A stretch of 64,000 nt of DNA from Psychrobacter sp. Pi2-52 (GTDB taxonomy: Bacteria; Pseudomonadota; Gammaproteobacteria; Pseudomonadales; Moraxellaceae): NCBI RefSeq assembly GCF_904846705.1, contig NZ_CAJHBS010000013.1, positions 1-64,000 of the forward strand, read 5' to 3'. Of this stretch, positions 55,958-64,000 are shown in pieces. The first letter of the stretch is position 1; every line of letters begins with the position of its first letter. Made by a program: the position numbers and the translations under genes. The notes beneath the pieces are model-generated. The model worked only from the letters and a program-made list of their open reading frames with translations. It searched no databases and was not told where the DNA came from.

Positions 55958-55979
55958 GTGTCATCAAGCTGTCATAATT
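55958..55979 (+). promoter_or_regulatory. Pho box upstream of phoB
   Basis: Two adjacent 11-bp repeats, GTGTCATCAAG (55958-55968) and CTGTCATAATT (55969-55979), match the PhoB-binding consensus CTGTCATANNN. In E. coli such a box replaces the -35 element and autoactivates phoBR. The start codon is about 84 nt downstream. Confidence 0.75.
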
Positions 55980-56062
55980 AATCCGTTTAATAGGTAGAGA
56001 CTGGTGAGTATATATCGCCTTTTTACATGCTAGATTTTGTCCTCTAACACCGAGAATGTCCT

Positions 56063-56767
56063 ATGTATAATGAGCAAATTTTGATTGTTGAAGATGAGCC
56101 TGCGATTCGTGAAATGGTTGTCATGACGCTAGAGATGGCTGGGTTTGATAGCTTGCAAGCGGCTGACGTGTCAGAGGCGCATCAGCAAGTGGTCGATCAT
56201 AGACCGTCACTGATACTGTTAGATTGGATGTTGCCGGGTGACAAGAGTGGTGTGGATTTTTGTCGTATGCTAAAAAACGATGAGCTACTCTCTGAAATAC
56301 CAGTCATTATGCTAACAGCAAAAAGTGAAGAAGACAGTAAGGTGCATGGTTTAGATGCAGGCGCAGATGATTATATGACTAAGCCTTTTTCGACGCGTGA
56401 GCTGATTTCTAGAATCAAAGCCGTACTACGCCGCAGTAGTGCTATGAGTAGCGATAAACCTATCGAAATTGGACAGTTAAGTTTAGATACCAAGAGTCAG
56501 CGCGTGACAGCTGCAGGTAAAATCGTTGATGTTGGGCCTACAGAGTATCGCCTATTGGCATTTTTCATGAGTCATCCTGAGCGCGCCTATACACGAACGC
56601 AGCTACTCGATCAGGTATGGGGCGGCAATGTATATATCGAAGACCGAACCATCGATGTGCATATCAAACGTCTACGTAAATTACTGCGACCTTATGACTG
56701 TGATACATTGATACAGACGGTACGTGGAACAGGCTACCGATTTTCTAGCCTGATTGAGCCAAGTTAA
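56063..56767 (+). CDS. phoB: Phosphate regulon response regulator PhoB
   Basis: This two-domain regulator of the OmpR/PhoB class controls genes for phosphate acquisition. The receiver domain has the acidic pair Glu10/Asp11, the phosphorylated Asp54 in LLDWMLPG, Thr85 and Lys107. The C-terminal winged helix ends with VRGTGYRFS. The sequence around DWMLPG and the HIKRLRKLLRP helix is close to PhoB of other gammaproteobacteria. The upstream Pho box suggests autoregulation. phoR follows 58 nt later. Confidence 0.94.
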   Translation: MYNEQILIVEDEPAIREMVVMTLEMAGFDSLQAADVSEAHQQVVDHRPSLILLDWMLPGDKSGVDFCRMLKNDELLSEIPVIMLTAKSEEDSKVHGLDAGADDYMTKPFSTRELISRIKAVLRRSSAMSSDKPIEIGQLSLDTKSQRVTAAGKIVDVGPTEYRLLAFFMSHPERAYTRTQLLDQVWGGNVYIEDRTIDVHIKRLRKLLRPYDCDTLIQTVRGTGYRFSSLIEPS

Positions 56768-56825
56768 TCTTGTACAAATAATGCCGCAGCGATATAAAGG
56801 CCGCGCATAGTGGTAAGGATAAAAA

Positions 56826-57917
56826 ATGGACAAGATAGCGCCAGCACAAAGTGAGCAATCAGCTCTACTAGAGCAAATATCTACTCAAAGCACAGCGGAG
56901 CAACTCAAAAAAATCGGCAGTGCACTACGAGCCTTGCGCGATGCAGTGATTTTGCTCAACAATCATGATGGACTAGAATGGTGGAATCAGGCGGCACAAG
57001 ATTTATTGCTGCTACAGCCAGAAGATAAAGGTCAGAACATCTTTGACTTTATCACTGTACCTGAGTTCCGCCAGTATTATGAAGGTACAACGATACCTAA
57101 CGACGGCGTCCATATAGAATCATGGCGAGATCCTAGTCGCTACTTAAAGTGCGAACTAACGCCTTTCGGTGATGAAAAATTGCTGTTTGTATATGATGTG
57201 ACCCGCCTGCGGCACTTAGAGCAAATGCGTCAGGATTTTGTGGCGAATGTCTCGCATGAGCTTAGAACACCATTAACTGTGATGATGGGCTATCTGGAAA
57301 ATTTCTCCGATCAGCCAGATATGCCGCCGCAATGGCGTCGCGGTTTTGAGCTGATGACGCAGCAAACTGCCCGTATGAACAGAATTGTGAACGACTTACT
57401 GCTACTGTCTAAGATTGAAATCGAAGAGTCACACGAGCTGCATTATATAGATATGACTAAGCTACTGACCAATATCTACGATGATGCACAGGCCTACAAC
57501 CAAGCATATAAACACATCATTCATTTGCATATAGATACGTACGATGGGCTGTACGGGTCAGAGATGTACTTGAATAGTGCGCTATCAAATTTGGTAATCA
57601 ATGCAATCAAATATACGCCAAAGGGTGGGAATATCACTATCAGTTGGACAAGGACGTCTGATGGCTGCCGTTTCGCGGTCGAAGATGATGGGATCGGTAT
57701 TGCGTCAGAGCATATCGCCCGTTTGACAGAGCGTTTCTATCGTATTGACAAAGGTCGCAGCCGTGCAACAGGTGGTACAGGATTGGGATTAGCAATTGTA
57801 AAGCACGTATTGCACCAGCACGAAGCGCAATTGCAAATCGATTCAGTAGAAGGGGAAGGATCGACATTTAGTGTGGTATTTCCCTCAAATTACGTCAGAT
57901 CCGTTACTGCCAATTAA
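56826..57917 (+). CDS. phoR: Phosphate regulon sensor histidine kinase PhoR, without membrane anchor
   Basis: This 363-residue kinase has a PAS-like domain at about residues 28-125 and a HisKA domain with the phospho-acceptor His144 in VSHELRTPL. Its ATPase domain carries the N box LSNLVINAIKYTP, DDGIGI and GGTGLGLAIV. E. coli PhoR begins with two transmembrane helices that are absent here. The frame begins directly after a TAAGGA site at 56826, and only 58 nt separate it from phoB, so there is no room for a missing N-terminus. It may be soluble or anchored through a partner. A two-component role with phoB is strongly supported by adjacency. Confidence 0.9.
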   Translation: MDKIAPAQSEQSALLEQISTQSTAEQLKKIGSALRALRDAVILLNNHDGLEWWNQAAQDLLLLQPEDKGQNIFDFITVPEFRQYYEGTTIPNDGVHIESWRDPSRYLKCELTPFGDEKLLFVYDVTRLRHLEQMRQDFVANVSHELRTPLTVMMGYLENFSDQPDMPPQWRRGFELMTQQTARMNRIVNDLLLLSKIEIEESHELHYIDMTKLLTNIYDDAQAYNQAYKHIIHLHIDTYDGLYGSEMYLNSALSNLVINAIKYTPKGGNITISWTRTSDGCRFAVEDDGIGIASEHIARLTERFYRIDKGRSRATGGTGLGLAIVKHVLHQHEAQLQIDSVEGEGSTFSVVFPSNYVRSVTAN

Positions 57918-58024
57918 TACGATTTCTAGTCTGTATTAGCGTTGGTTTTTCGGCTTCAGTTTTGTGATTAATGCAAACTTAGGACTACTTCAGCTCGGGA
58001 CAACGATATACTTTTCTGTATTCG

Positions 58025-58714
58025 TTAATCCTTTTGCAAAAGTGGATAAGGGTTGACCGCACTGCCATTAATATAGATACCATAGTGTACATGTGTCGGT
58101 GTTCCTTTTGCATTACCGCTATCACCCACATAACCTATAACGTCGCCCTGATTGACCCAGTCATTGGGGGAGATATCAGCATAGTCCTCTAGATGAGCGT
58201 AGTAATGTCCTGCGCCACCAGGTCCTACTACCACGACTACGCGCCCACCCAAGGTGTTCTCACCAACTTTGCTTACTACGCCTTGTGTGGTCGACTGCAC
58301 GGGAGTATTGCGCGGCGCAAAGATATCGATACCCTCGTGGGAGCGGCTTTGACTACGTGCTGCGCCCCAAGTGTCTGTCAGGTTTCGTTCTGGTAGTGGA
58401 CTGGGCAAGCTGTTTTCTGTCGGTAGCTCTTGTTGCAATAGACTCAATTGCTGCCATTTGGCAACCACAAATGATTGCGTTTGTTGACTGATACTGGGTA
58501 GTAGCTTATCGAAGATAAATAATAGTGCCAGCAATACGGTAGCCTTAATCAATAGGCTTAGTAAACGACTGAAAAAAGAAGGTCTGGGAGGCTGGTTATT
58601 TTCATCTGCTAGCATTGATGTCTCATATATATTCGATGTCATTTGAGATTTTATTATAAAAGCTTCGTCTAACAACGTATGTATCGCATTGTTATCTATC
58701 GTTTTTACCCCCAT
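58025..58714 (-). CDS. M23 family metallopeptidase
   Basis: This membrane-anchored endopeptidase has a transmembrane helix at about residues 56-73 and a C-terminal M23 domain. Zinc and catalytic signatures are the HEGID motif, HYYAHL, and THVHYG. All are intact, so it should be an active peptidoglycan hydrolase rather than an EnvC-like regulator. The start is uncertain: an ATG at 58714 gives 229 residues, later ATGs at 58642 or 58615 are possible, and the ribosome-binding sites are all weak. Confidence 0.85.
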   Translation of the reverse strand: MGVKTIDNNAIHTLLDEAFIIKSQMTSNIYETSMLADENNQPPRPSFFSRLLSLLIKATVLLALLFIFDKLLPSISQQTQSFVVAKWQQLSLLQQELPTENSLPSPLPERNLTDTWGAARSQSRSHEGIDIFAPRNTPVQSTTQGVVSKVGENTLGGRVVVVVGPGGAGHYYAHLEDYADISPNDWVNQGDVIGYVGDSGNAKGTPTHVHYGIYINGSAVNPYPLLQKD

Positions 58715-58812
58715 AGTTATTCTTATGGTTAAGGATATAGACAGCAAATACAGTTTTATCTACTTAACATTTCTGCTGAGCATAGACAGTTGCTACTGAT
58801 GGTTAATACTTT

Positions 58813-59535
58813 ATGAATGATGCTTTTAAGCCTGCTGATATTTCTGCCACGCGCGAAACAGCGTTGGTTATCGATACCGAAACAGATCAGGGCAGTGATC
58901 CCAGACCCATCCAAGTTGCTACTATCAATGTAGCAACTGGCTTTGAATGGATGAAATACTTTAACAGTGGTCGATCTATTTCACCCATTGTCATAAAGGT
59001 GCATGGTATTACCGATGATGATGTGGCTGGACTTGAGCGTTTTGAGCTAGAACAGTTTGAATTACCAGAGTACTTGATTGGTCATAACGTACGTTTTGAT
59101 TGGCGAGTGATTGGCAGTCCTTCTGCTAAGCTGATTTGTACGGTGAGGCTTGCGCGGGCAGCCTTTCCAGAATGGTGTGCTTACGGTCAGTCTAAGTGTA
59201 TCGAGCAACTGTTGGGCAAGGGTGAGGCGAGTGCAATGACGATTGCCGCTCATGATGCGCTTGGCGATGCTCGAATGTGCTATTTGCTGTATCAAGCATG
59301 CTGCGAGCGTCTAGAAATTGCGCCGACAGATTTTGCAGCAGCACATGCTATTTCCAACAAAGCGACTCCTGTGAGCAAAATGCCGTTTGGTAAGCATAAA
59401 GGCAAACCTATCAAAGATGTGCCTATCAGCTATGTTAAATGGATGATAGGCAATATTCATAATATGCAGCCGTCGCTGTATTCAGCACTGACTAAACGCT
59501 TACAAATGGAAGAGGCAGAAAACGCAAAAAAGTAA
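58813..59535 (+). CDS. 3'-5' exonuclease (DnaQ/ExoX-like) with C-terminal DUF3820 domain
   Basis: The N-terminal 175 residues form a DEDDh exonuclease domain: DTET at 21-24, HNVRFDW, and the late HDALGDA with the catalytic His and Asp. The last part, about residues 190-235, is a DUF3820-type segment recognised by MPFGKHKGKPIKDVPISYV. The combination is known in gammaproteobacteria as an ExoX-like protein. It probably trims DNA 3' ends; the DUF3820 part may help nucleic-acid binding. It is a single gene divergent from the M23 peptidase. Confidence 0.87.
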   Translation: MNDAFKPADISATRETALVIDTETDQGSDPRPIQVATINVATGFEWMKYFNSGRSISPIVIKVHGITDDDVAGLERFELEQFELPEYLIGHNVRFDWRVIGSPSAKLICTVRLARAAFPEWCAYGQSKCIEQLLGKGEASAMTIAAHDALGDARMCYLLYQACCERLEIAPTDFAAAHAISNKATPVSKMPFGKHKGKPIKDVPISYVKWMIGNIHNMQPSLYSALTKRLQMEEAENAKK

Positions 59536-59583
59536 CCTGAGTTATTACGTAGCCAATATATAAGGGGCTACGTGACGATAAAA

Positions 59584-60549
59584 TTATGGTTGGTCGTGCA
59601 ACCATGTCACCGCCATCTGCCATAGCTGCGGCGCTTTTATATTGGTCTTACTGCTAAAATAGCGCATATGACCGATATGATTTAGTCCAAAATCCTCAGG
59701 ATCTAAGAATCGCTTTTCTACGGGCATCTTTGTAAATACCCTTATCATATCGTCCATGTTTTCACTGTTGGCGATATCATCATCGCTAAAGCCAAGCCAT
59801 AGTGCTGGCATGCTGAGCTCATCATAGAAATGCGTATGTATGCTTTTGCCAAATGCGGTTTTGATATAGCCCGCCCCATTGCACCATTCACGCCATTGAC
59901 GAGCCACGCCGCGTGGCAGTGGCTCACCCATACCGATTTTATCTGACGGCGTATAGCCTAGTGTTAAATTAGTGAATGGAATAAACGCATCCATAAAACC
60001 CATGGCTTTGAGCTTATATGGCATGCCCATATTTTTGATACGTCCTGACGAGCAAGCGACGTTGAACACTGAGCCAATCGCCTGATAGTTGGGCATCAAG
60101 CCGATGAGCTGACCACCTGCGCTATGACCGATGAGATGATAAGTCGCATCAGGAAACTCATCTTGTAAGGCATCAAGTACAGCTGGCATATCGTGGCGAC
60201 CCCAACTGATCAAGGTAGCGCTACATTTTGCCAAATCGGTCGATAGTGACTCACCGATTCCTTCATTATCAAAGGTCAGTACCCCAAAGCCGCTTTCTGC
60301 TAGGTAGGTCGCAAAATTATGATAAAAGTGACGCTTAATACCTGTGGCTGGTGCCATCATGATAGCTTTTTTTGTCGCATCTTTAGGGCGATAGACAGTG
60401 GCTGCCAATGCTTGGTTGCGATCGGTCATGATGCTTAATGAGTAAATATCAATATTGCTCGCATCCTGCACATTACTTTTAATAGTGAGATTGCTATTAA
60501 CCACAGAGCTTGATGGCTCGGTAGTAGGAGAGGCGTTGTGATTATCCAT
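59584..60549 (-). CDS. Alpha/beta hydrolase (serine aminopeptidase S33-like)
   Basis: This 321-residue hydrolase has the nucleophile elbow GHSAGG with Ser143, an oxyanion-hole region MAPATG at 65-70, and the C-terminal catalytic His in LNHIGH. The first 35 residues are polar and disordered in style. Acidic residues between the nucleophile and His include SDDDIANSE near residue 258, where the acid is expected. The substrate is unknown. It converges with the exonuclease gene. Confidence 0.86.
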   Translation of the reverse strand: MDNHNASPTTEPSSSVVNSNLTIKSNVQDASNIDIYSLSIMTDRNQALAATVYRPKDATKKAIMMAPATGIKRHFYHNFATYLAESGFGVLTFDNEGIGESLSTDLAKCSATLISWGRHDMPAVLDALQDEFPDATYHLIGHSAGGQLIGLMPNYQAIGSVFNVACSSGRIKNMGMPYKLKAMGFMDAFIPFTNLTLGYTPSDKIGMGEPLPRGVARQWREWCNGAGYIKTAFGKSIHTHFYDELSMPALWLGFSDDDIANSENMDDMIRVFTKMPVEKRFLDPEDFGLNHIGHMRYFSSKTNIKAPQLWQMAVTWLHDQP

Positions 60550-60852
60550 GGGTATACCTTAGTATTTTTATTAGTAGATAATGAATATTGAACTATGATG
60601 AACAATAAATGCGCATCTTGAAAGTGTAGTCGTTGCGTAGTGATAAATCGTTGTGACTATGTGGTAGCATTGCTTATGTTAAGATAAATGCTGGCAAGAC
60701 AGTTGCTCAAATATGACTTCCAAGTTTTATATAGCTTGGTTGAGTTTGTCTTATGAATCATGTGCATGACAATATAAATGATAGGTGTCGGTATGCAGCC
60801 CTCACTAATAACAAGCACTCAATAAAAACTGACAGGTAATTAAGGAAGCTAT
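60550..60852. other. Divergent intergenic region, hydrolase and LOG gene
   Basis: About 300 bases with the ribosome-binding site AAGGA near 60842. I see no other element that I can support. Confidence 0.5.
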
Positions 60853-61536
60853 ATGCAAATGAAAATCAACGATGATACTTATGACGTAATCACAAGCAAA
60901 GACATTACTAATATCGAAAAAGCAGTCGACAAGTCTGCCTTATCAATGCCGCTCGTGGCTGTGTATTGCGGTTCACGCTTGGGCAATGGTGACGTTTATG
61001 AACAGGCGGCACGCGAGCTTGGCAGTGCATTAGCAAATAATGGCATGGGGCTAGTATATGGTGGCGCTAGTATCGGTCTGATGGGCGCAGTTGCGGATGA
61101 AGTAATCAATGGCGGCGCGCAAGCAGTGGGCGTGATTCCAACCTTTATGCTCAAGCACGAAATCGCTCATGAGCAGCTGACTCGCTTGCATTTGACTGAC
61201 ACTATGCACACGCGTAAGACCGTCATGGCAGAGTATGCCGATGCCTTTATCACGCTACCGGGCGGGCTAGGAACATTAGAAGAGATTATGGAAATCGCCA
61301 CGTGGCGTCAATTGTACCAGCACGAAAAACCAATGATTATTTTGAACATCAATGGTTTTTATGACCGTATGATTGAGCATTTGAAATATACCACTGAGCA
61401 AGGCTTTATGAAGCAGGAAGATTTAGATCGTCTAGTAGTGTGTAATACCATCAGCGAAGCGATTGATATGCTACAGACAGTAGTGACCATAGATGATGCT
61501 GTGGATACGGAGAAGATGGCTGGTAGTAATAGTTAA
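60853..61536 (+). CDS. LOG family protein (TIGR00730)
   Basis: The protein has the lysine-decarboxylase-like Rossmann fold of LOG (cytokinin-activating) enzymes. The signature PGGLGTLEE lies at residues 136-144, and GGASIGLMG at 70-78. Members hydrolyse nucleoside 5'-monophosphates to free base and ribose phosphate; the in vivo bacterial role is not settled. The first 30 residues are an extra tail. AAGGAAGC precedes the ATG. A terminator with a 13-bp stem follows. Confidence 0.9.
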   Translation: MQMKINDDTYDVITSKDITNIEKAVDKSALSMPLVAVYCGSRLGNGDVYEQAARELGSALANNGMGLVYGGASIGLMGAVADEVINGGAQAVGVIPTFMLKHEIAHEQLTRLHLTDTMHTRKTVMAEYADAFITLPGGLGTLEEIMEIATWRQLYQHEKPMIILNINGFYDRMIEHLKYTTEQGFMKQEDLDRLVVCNTISEAIDMLQTVVTIDDAVDTEKMAGSNS

Positions 61537-61590
61537 GCCGTATAGCTATTCATACACAGCAAATGCTTAAATATGAAAAGCTATTGCAAA

Positions 61591-61629
61591 AAAGGAGCAG
61601 ATAACCAAATCTCGGTTATCTGCTCCTTT
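61591..61629. terminator. Bidirectional terminator
   Basis: GGAGCAGATAACC (61594-61606) pairs with GGTTATCTGCTCC (61614-61626) perfectly, flanked by A and T residues, and serves the LOG gene and the convergent oxidoreductase gene. Confidence 0.9.
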
Positions 61630-61667
61630 GTTATATGTATTAACAACCTATCAGCGAATCATGTCTA

Positions 61668-63287
61668 TTAGGCATCAGCAGGCGTGAGATCGTCCAATGC
61701 TACTTCACGAATACTATGATTAACATGAGCCATAGCGATTGGGAATCCACGCTGTTCAGCGAGCTCACGTGCAACCTCATCCACGGCCACACTATCGTTA
61801 TGGACAAGGTACGACCATTCATGAGCATAGCGACTACGATTCAGAGGTGTATCGTTCTCTATCAAGCCTAGATCTGTCAGCTCATTAACTATTTGGTCAG
61901 CGGCAATCAAGGTCGAAGATGCTTTGACGTTTTCTGCACGGGCATAGCGTATATTAGAATATAAACTCACATCAGCGACTCGCAGAGTATCATCCTGTCC
62001 GGGAATCTGCTGCCCACCGTATAGCGCGTTACCAACAGTACGCGCGCTGTTAAATGTCGGTACAAACTCCGCCACATACTCAATCGCTTGCTGACTACGT
62101 GCCTGTAAGGGTGCTTTATCCCAACCATCTTCAATATAATGCACGTATTGCTGTGGCAGTTTGGGCTGCGCACTGTCTTCACTTGATGCGACAAGACCAT
62201 CATCAAACAGAGTAATGGCTTTACTCATACCGTGAATCTGAAAATATCCGCCAGGGTAGGGAGTAAGCTGCGCCATGCCTTCTGGTGTACCTCGTTGACC
62301 ATAAACGATGATCTCTGGTATCTGTCCACCAGCATCGCCCCAATGGGTCACATAAGACGATTTGAACTCGACCATACGCGTAACTTCGACACCGACCATA
62401 TCGTCAATAACACCTGTACGGAATCCGCAAGCATTGACTAGATAATCAACTTCGATAGACTCAGGCTGAGAGTCATGTTCTTGACTATGGATTTGTTGAT
62501 AGTCGATACGCCATTTGGTGACATGATGGTCAGCATTGGTACAGTTCTCACAATCTACCGGTACGACTTTTTGCACAGCAGTTTCGGTAAATACATGCGC
62601 ATTGTCGTACTCTTCGAGCGCAAGCTTGGCAGAAGCGGCTAAACGAAAAATATTCCAGCCATATTCTTGAACAACAATTAACGGAAATTTAACTTTGTTC
62701 AAATCCAAGTATCTAGCGACTGGAATCATCCATTCATCAACCGTACTTGGTACAGCGACTTGCTCACGTTCAGCCAGCTCAATCAATTGCTCATGGCTGT
62801 ATAATTGGTAGTAATCTTCAGGCTCGCCCAATACTTTATTATTAGCATCTTGCTCGATCAGTTCTTGATAAGCATCGGTCAAAATATCTAAACGCGGTAG
62901 TAAGTCTTCAGGCAGGCCTTCGTCACGTGTCGGTACGGCAAACACAGTAGGACGAACGTCAATAGTGTGCGGATATAAACGCAAAATATCGATACATTGC
63001 TTGAGCAGTGCTACGCAATCCTCGTCCGGTATTTCACGGTACAAGTTACCACCTGCATGCAAATGACACATAGGTGGTCCATCAATGAGAGATTTTTTCT
63101 TTTCAAACAAATAGGTCTCTAATCCTAACGCAGCAAGTCGAATCGCAATCGTCGATCCCGCAGTACCGCCGCCCAAAATGCCAACACGCTTTTTAGGTTG
63201 AGTGTTTTGTGCCCCATAAGATAACACCCCAGAATGAGCGTCACGATTAAAGGATTGAGCGTATTTTTTATCAAAAGACTGAGTCAT
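61668..63287 (-). CDS. FAD-dependent oxidoreductase of unknown substrate
   Basis: This 539-residue protein begins, after about 34 residues, with an FAD-binding fold VGILGGGTAGSTIAIRLA and ends in a helical C-terminal domain. GYGWNIFRL-like stretches and the segment VDYLVNACGFRTG fit the DAO/FAD-dependent oxidoreductase class. The cysteine pair in DCENCTNADHH may bind metal. I cannot name the substrate. It is a single gene preceded by a long AT-rich region. Confidence 0.8.
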   Translation of the reverse strand: MTQSFDKKYAQSFNRDAHSGVLSYGAQNTQPKKRVGILGGGTAGSTIAIRLAALGLETYLFEKKKSLIDGPPMCHLHAGGNLYREIPDEDCVALLKQCIDILRLYPHTIDVRPTVFAVPTRDEGLPEDLLPRLDILTDAYQELIEQDANNKVLGEPEDYYQLYSHEQLIELAEREQVAVPSTVDEWMIPVARYLDLNKVKFPLIVVQEYGWNIFRLAASAKLALEEYDNAHVFTETAVQKVVPVDCENCTNADHHVTKWRIDYQQIHSQEHDSQPESIEVDYLVNACGFRTGVIDDMVGVEVTRMVEFKSSYVTHWGDAGGQIPEIIVYGQRGTPEGMAQLTPYPGGYFQIHGMSKAITLFDDGLVASSEDSAQPKLPQQYVHYIEDGWDKAPLQARSQQAIEYVAEFVPTFNSARTVGNALYGGQQIPGQDDTLRVADVSLYSNIRYARAENVKASSTLIAADQIVNELTDLGLIENDTPLNRSRYAHEWSYLVHNDSVAVDEVARELAEQRGFPIAMAHVNHSIREVALDDLTPADA

Positions 63288-63844
63288 TGTCGTCGTTGTA
63301 TCCTTAATAGCATCTGTATTAGGCCGTGCTCGGTATATGTATCAAATGTTCTATATTTCTTGATATGAGTGCGAAGGTAATTAAGTTCAACACACAAATC
63401 TGAACTTCAATAATCATCTTTTCTATTGTTTAGCCATTCTTCATCTCTATAGGTTTATTTTACGAAGAACTACAGACAATATGATGGGAAATACGTAAGA
63501 AGATGCATGAGTTTTGTCAACGAGTCGCTATATGTGTGAATTTTTTCAGACAAACGAGCCTGTCTAAAAATAGAGTAAACGAGAGAAGTGGCAAACTTGT
63601 GAAATCGAAAATAAGCTCGTTTTATTATTTTGTAAAATTCGACCACTTTTGTAAGCGTGTATATTGATTAACGAGATAATCTAAAGCCGTATGCTATATT
63701 TATTTTGCTTAACAAGAAGCGTAGGTTCTGTTTTGAGGACTGTTCAAAACTACAAATATCAAAATGAACAATAGGGACAGTCGACAAAGTAAACAACCAC
63801 AGGCTTATCGCTATAAAAAATACGACTAAAATTACAAGGAAGTT
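63288..63844. other. Intergenic region between the FAD oxidoreductase and a lipoprotein gene
   Basis: About 560 AT-rich bases between divergent genes. I see no terminator, ORF or regulator site that I can support. AAGGA at 63836-63840 is the lipoprotein ribosome-binding site. Confidence 0.5.
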
Positions 63845-64000
63845 ATGATGAAAAATATAATGATGTTATCGGTACTAACAGGTGTATTAACACTAACTGG
63901 CTGTACTACTTTAAAAAACGTAGTCGGTAACGATATGTCAGGTACGCATGAAGTACAGGCAACAAGCAATAATACAGCACCAGTCACTAGCAAGAATGGG
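63845..64000 (+). CDS. Probable lipoprotein (5' part only)
   Basis: The window end cuts this gene after 52 codons. ATG codons at 63845 and 63848 follow AAGGAAGTT. The N-terminus is a lipoprotein signal peptide: basic Lys3, hydrophobic stretch, and the lipobox LTGC with Cys20. The visible mature part is polar (Thr, Asn and Ser rich). Its family cannot be told from this fragment. Confidence 0.75.
   Translation, partial: MMKNIMMLSVLTGVLTLTGCTTLKNVVGNDMSGTHEVQATSNNTAPVTSKNG

Overview
The window looks like chromosomal DNA of a moderately AT-rich gammaproteobacterium of the Moraxellaceae, most likely Psychrobacter. This rests on the gene set and protein style: cmoA-cmoB, argS followed by a SPOR-domain protein, tig/clpP/clpX, paired fadB and fadA, tpm, a DUF4212/SSS symporter pair, and many acidic low-complexity inserts. 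The genus is inferred from memory of these families, not from a database search. I found no insertion sequence, prophage, CRISPR array or tRNA. Position 1 lies inside a 5S rRNA gene, so the left edge is the end of an rRNA operon.

Layout. 0-4 kb: 5S tail, a small acidic protein, and a three-gene TRAP transporter (dctP-like lipoprotein, dctQ, dctM). 4-11 kb: 5'-nucleotidase, rhomboid protease, a membrane protein, a two-gene sodium:solute symporter, and a divergent AGCS sodium/amino-acid symporter. 11-25 kb: ETF-ubiquinone oxidoreductase, DUF1285 protein, glutamate racemase, a DUF4062-like protein, MltB-type lytic transglycosylase, tpm, msrA, cmoA-cmoB, and DUF1176 and DUF2788 proteins. 25-32.6 kb: argS and SPOR protein, an orphan PTS-IIC-like permease, an SDR enzyme, clpX and clpP. 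33-40.3 kb: a urease cluster, ureD-ureA-ure(BC)-ureE-ureF-ureG-hupE/ureJ, on the plus strand. 40.5-48 kb: tig, rdgB, sodB, an SDR, a HEAT-like orphan, a DUF72 protein and ispA. 49-52.6 kb: fadB and fadA. 52.8-64 kb: isochorismatase-like hydrolase, HD hydrolase, psd, dtd, phoB-phoR, M23 peptidase, DnaQ-like exonuclease, alpha/beta hydrolase, LOG-family protein, an FAD oxidoreductase, and the start of a lipoprotein cut by the window end.

How the genes work together. The urease block is self-contained: structural subunits, four accessory proteins (D, E, F, G) and a HupE/UreJ-type nickel permease. Its upstream region carries two NtrC-like sites and a sigma-54-like promoter, which suggests control by nitrogen limitation. 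It lies between tig and clpP, which are normally adjacent. FadB and FadA form the beta-oxidation complex, and ETF-QO takes electrons from the same pathway. phoB has a well-formed Pho box upstream, which suggests autoregulation.

The points most worth a second look are the single-chain urease beta-alpha fusion, the possible NtrC/sigma-54 control region of urease, a predicted three-way-junction RNA between fadB and fadA, a PhoR with no membrane anchor, and 15-bp tandem repeats at several places, one of which could encode an in-frame extension past a TAG stop. I did not see a clearly new multi-gene system; most of the window is ordinary core genome.
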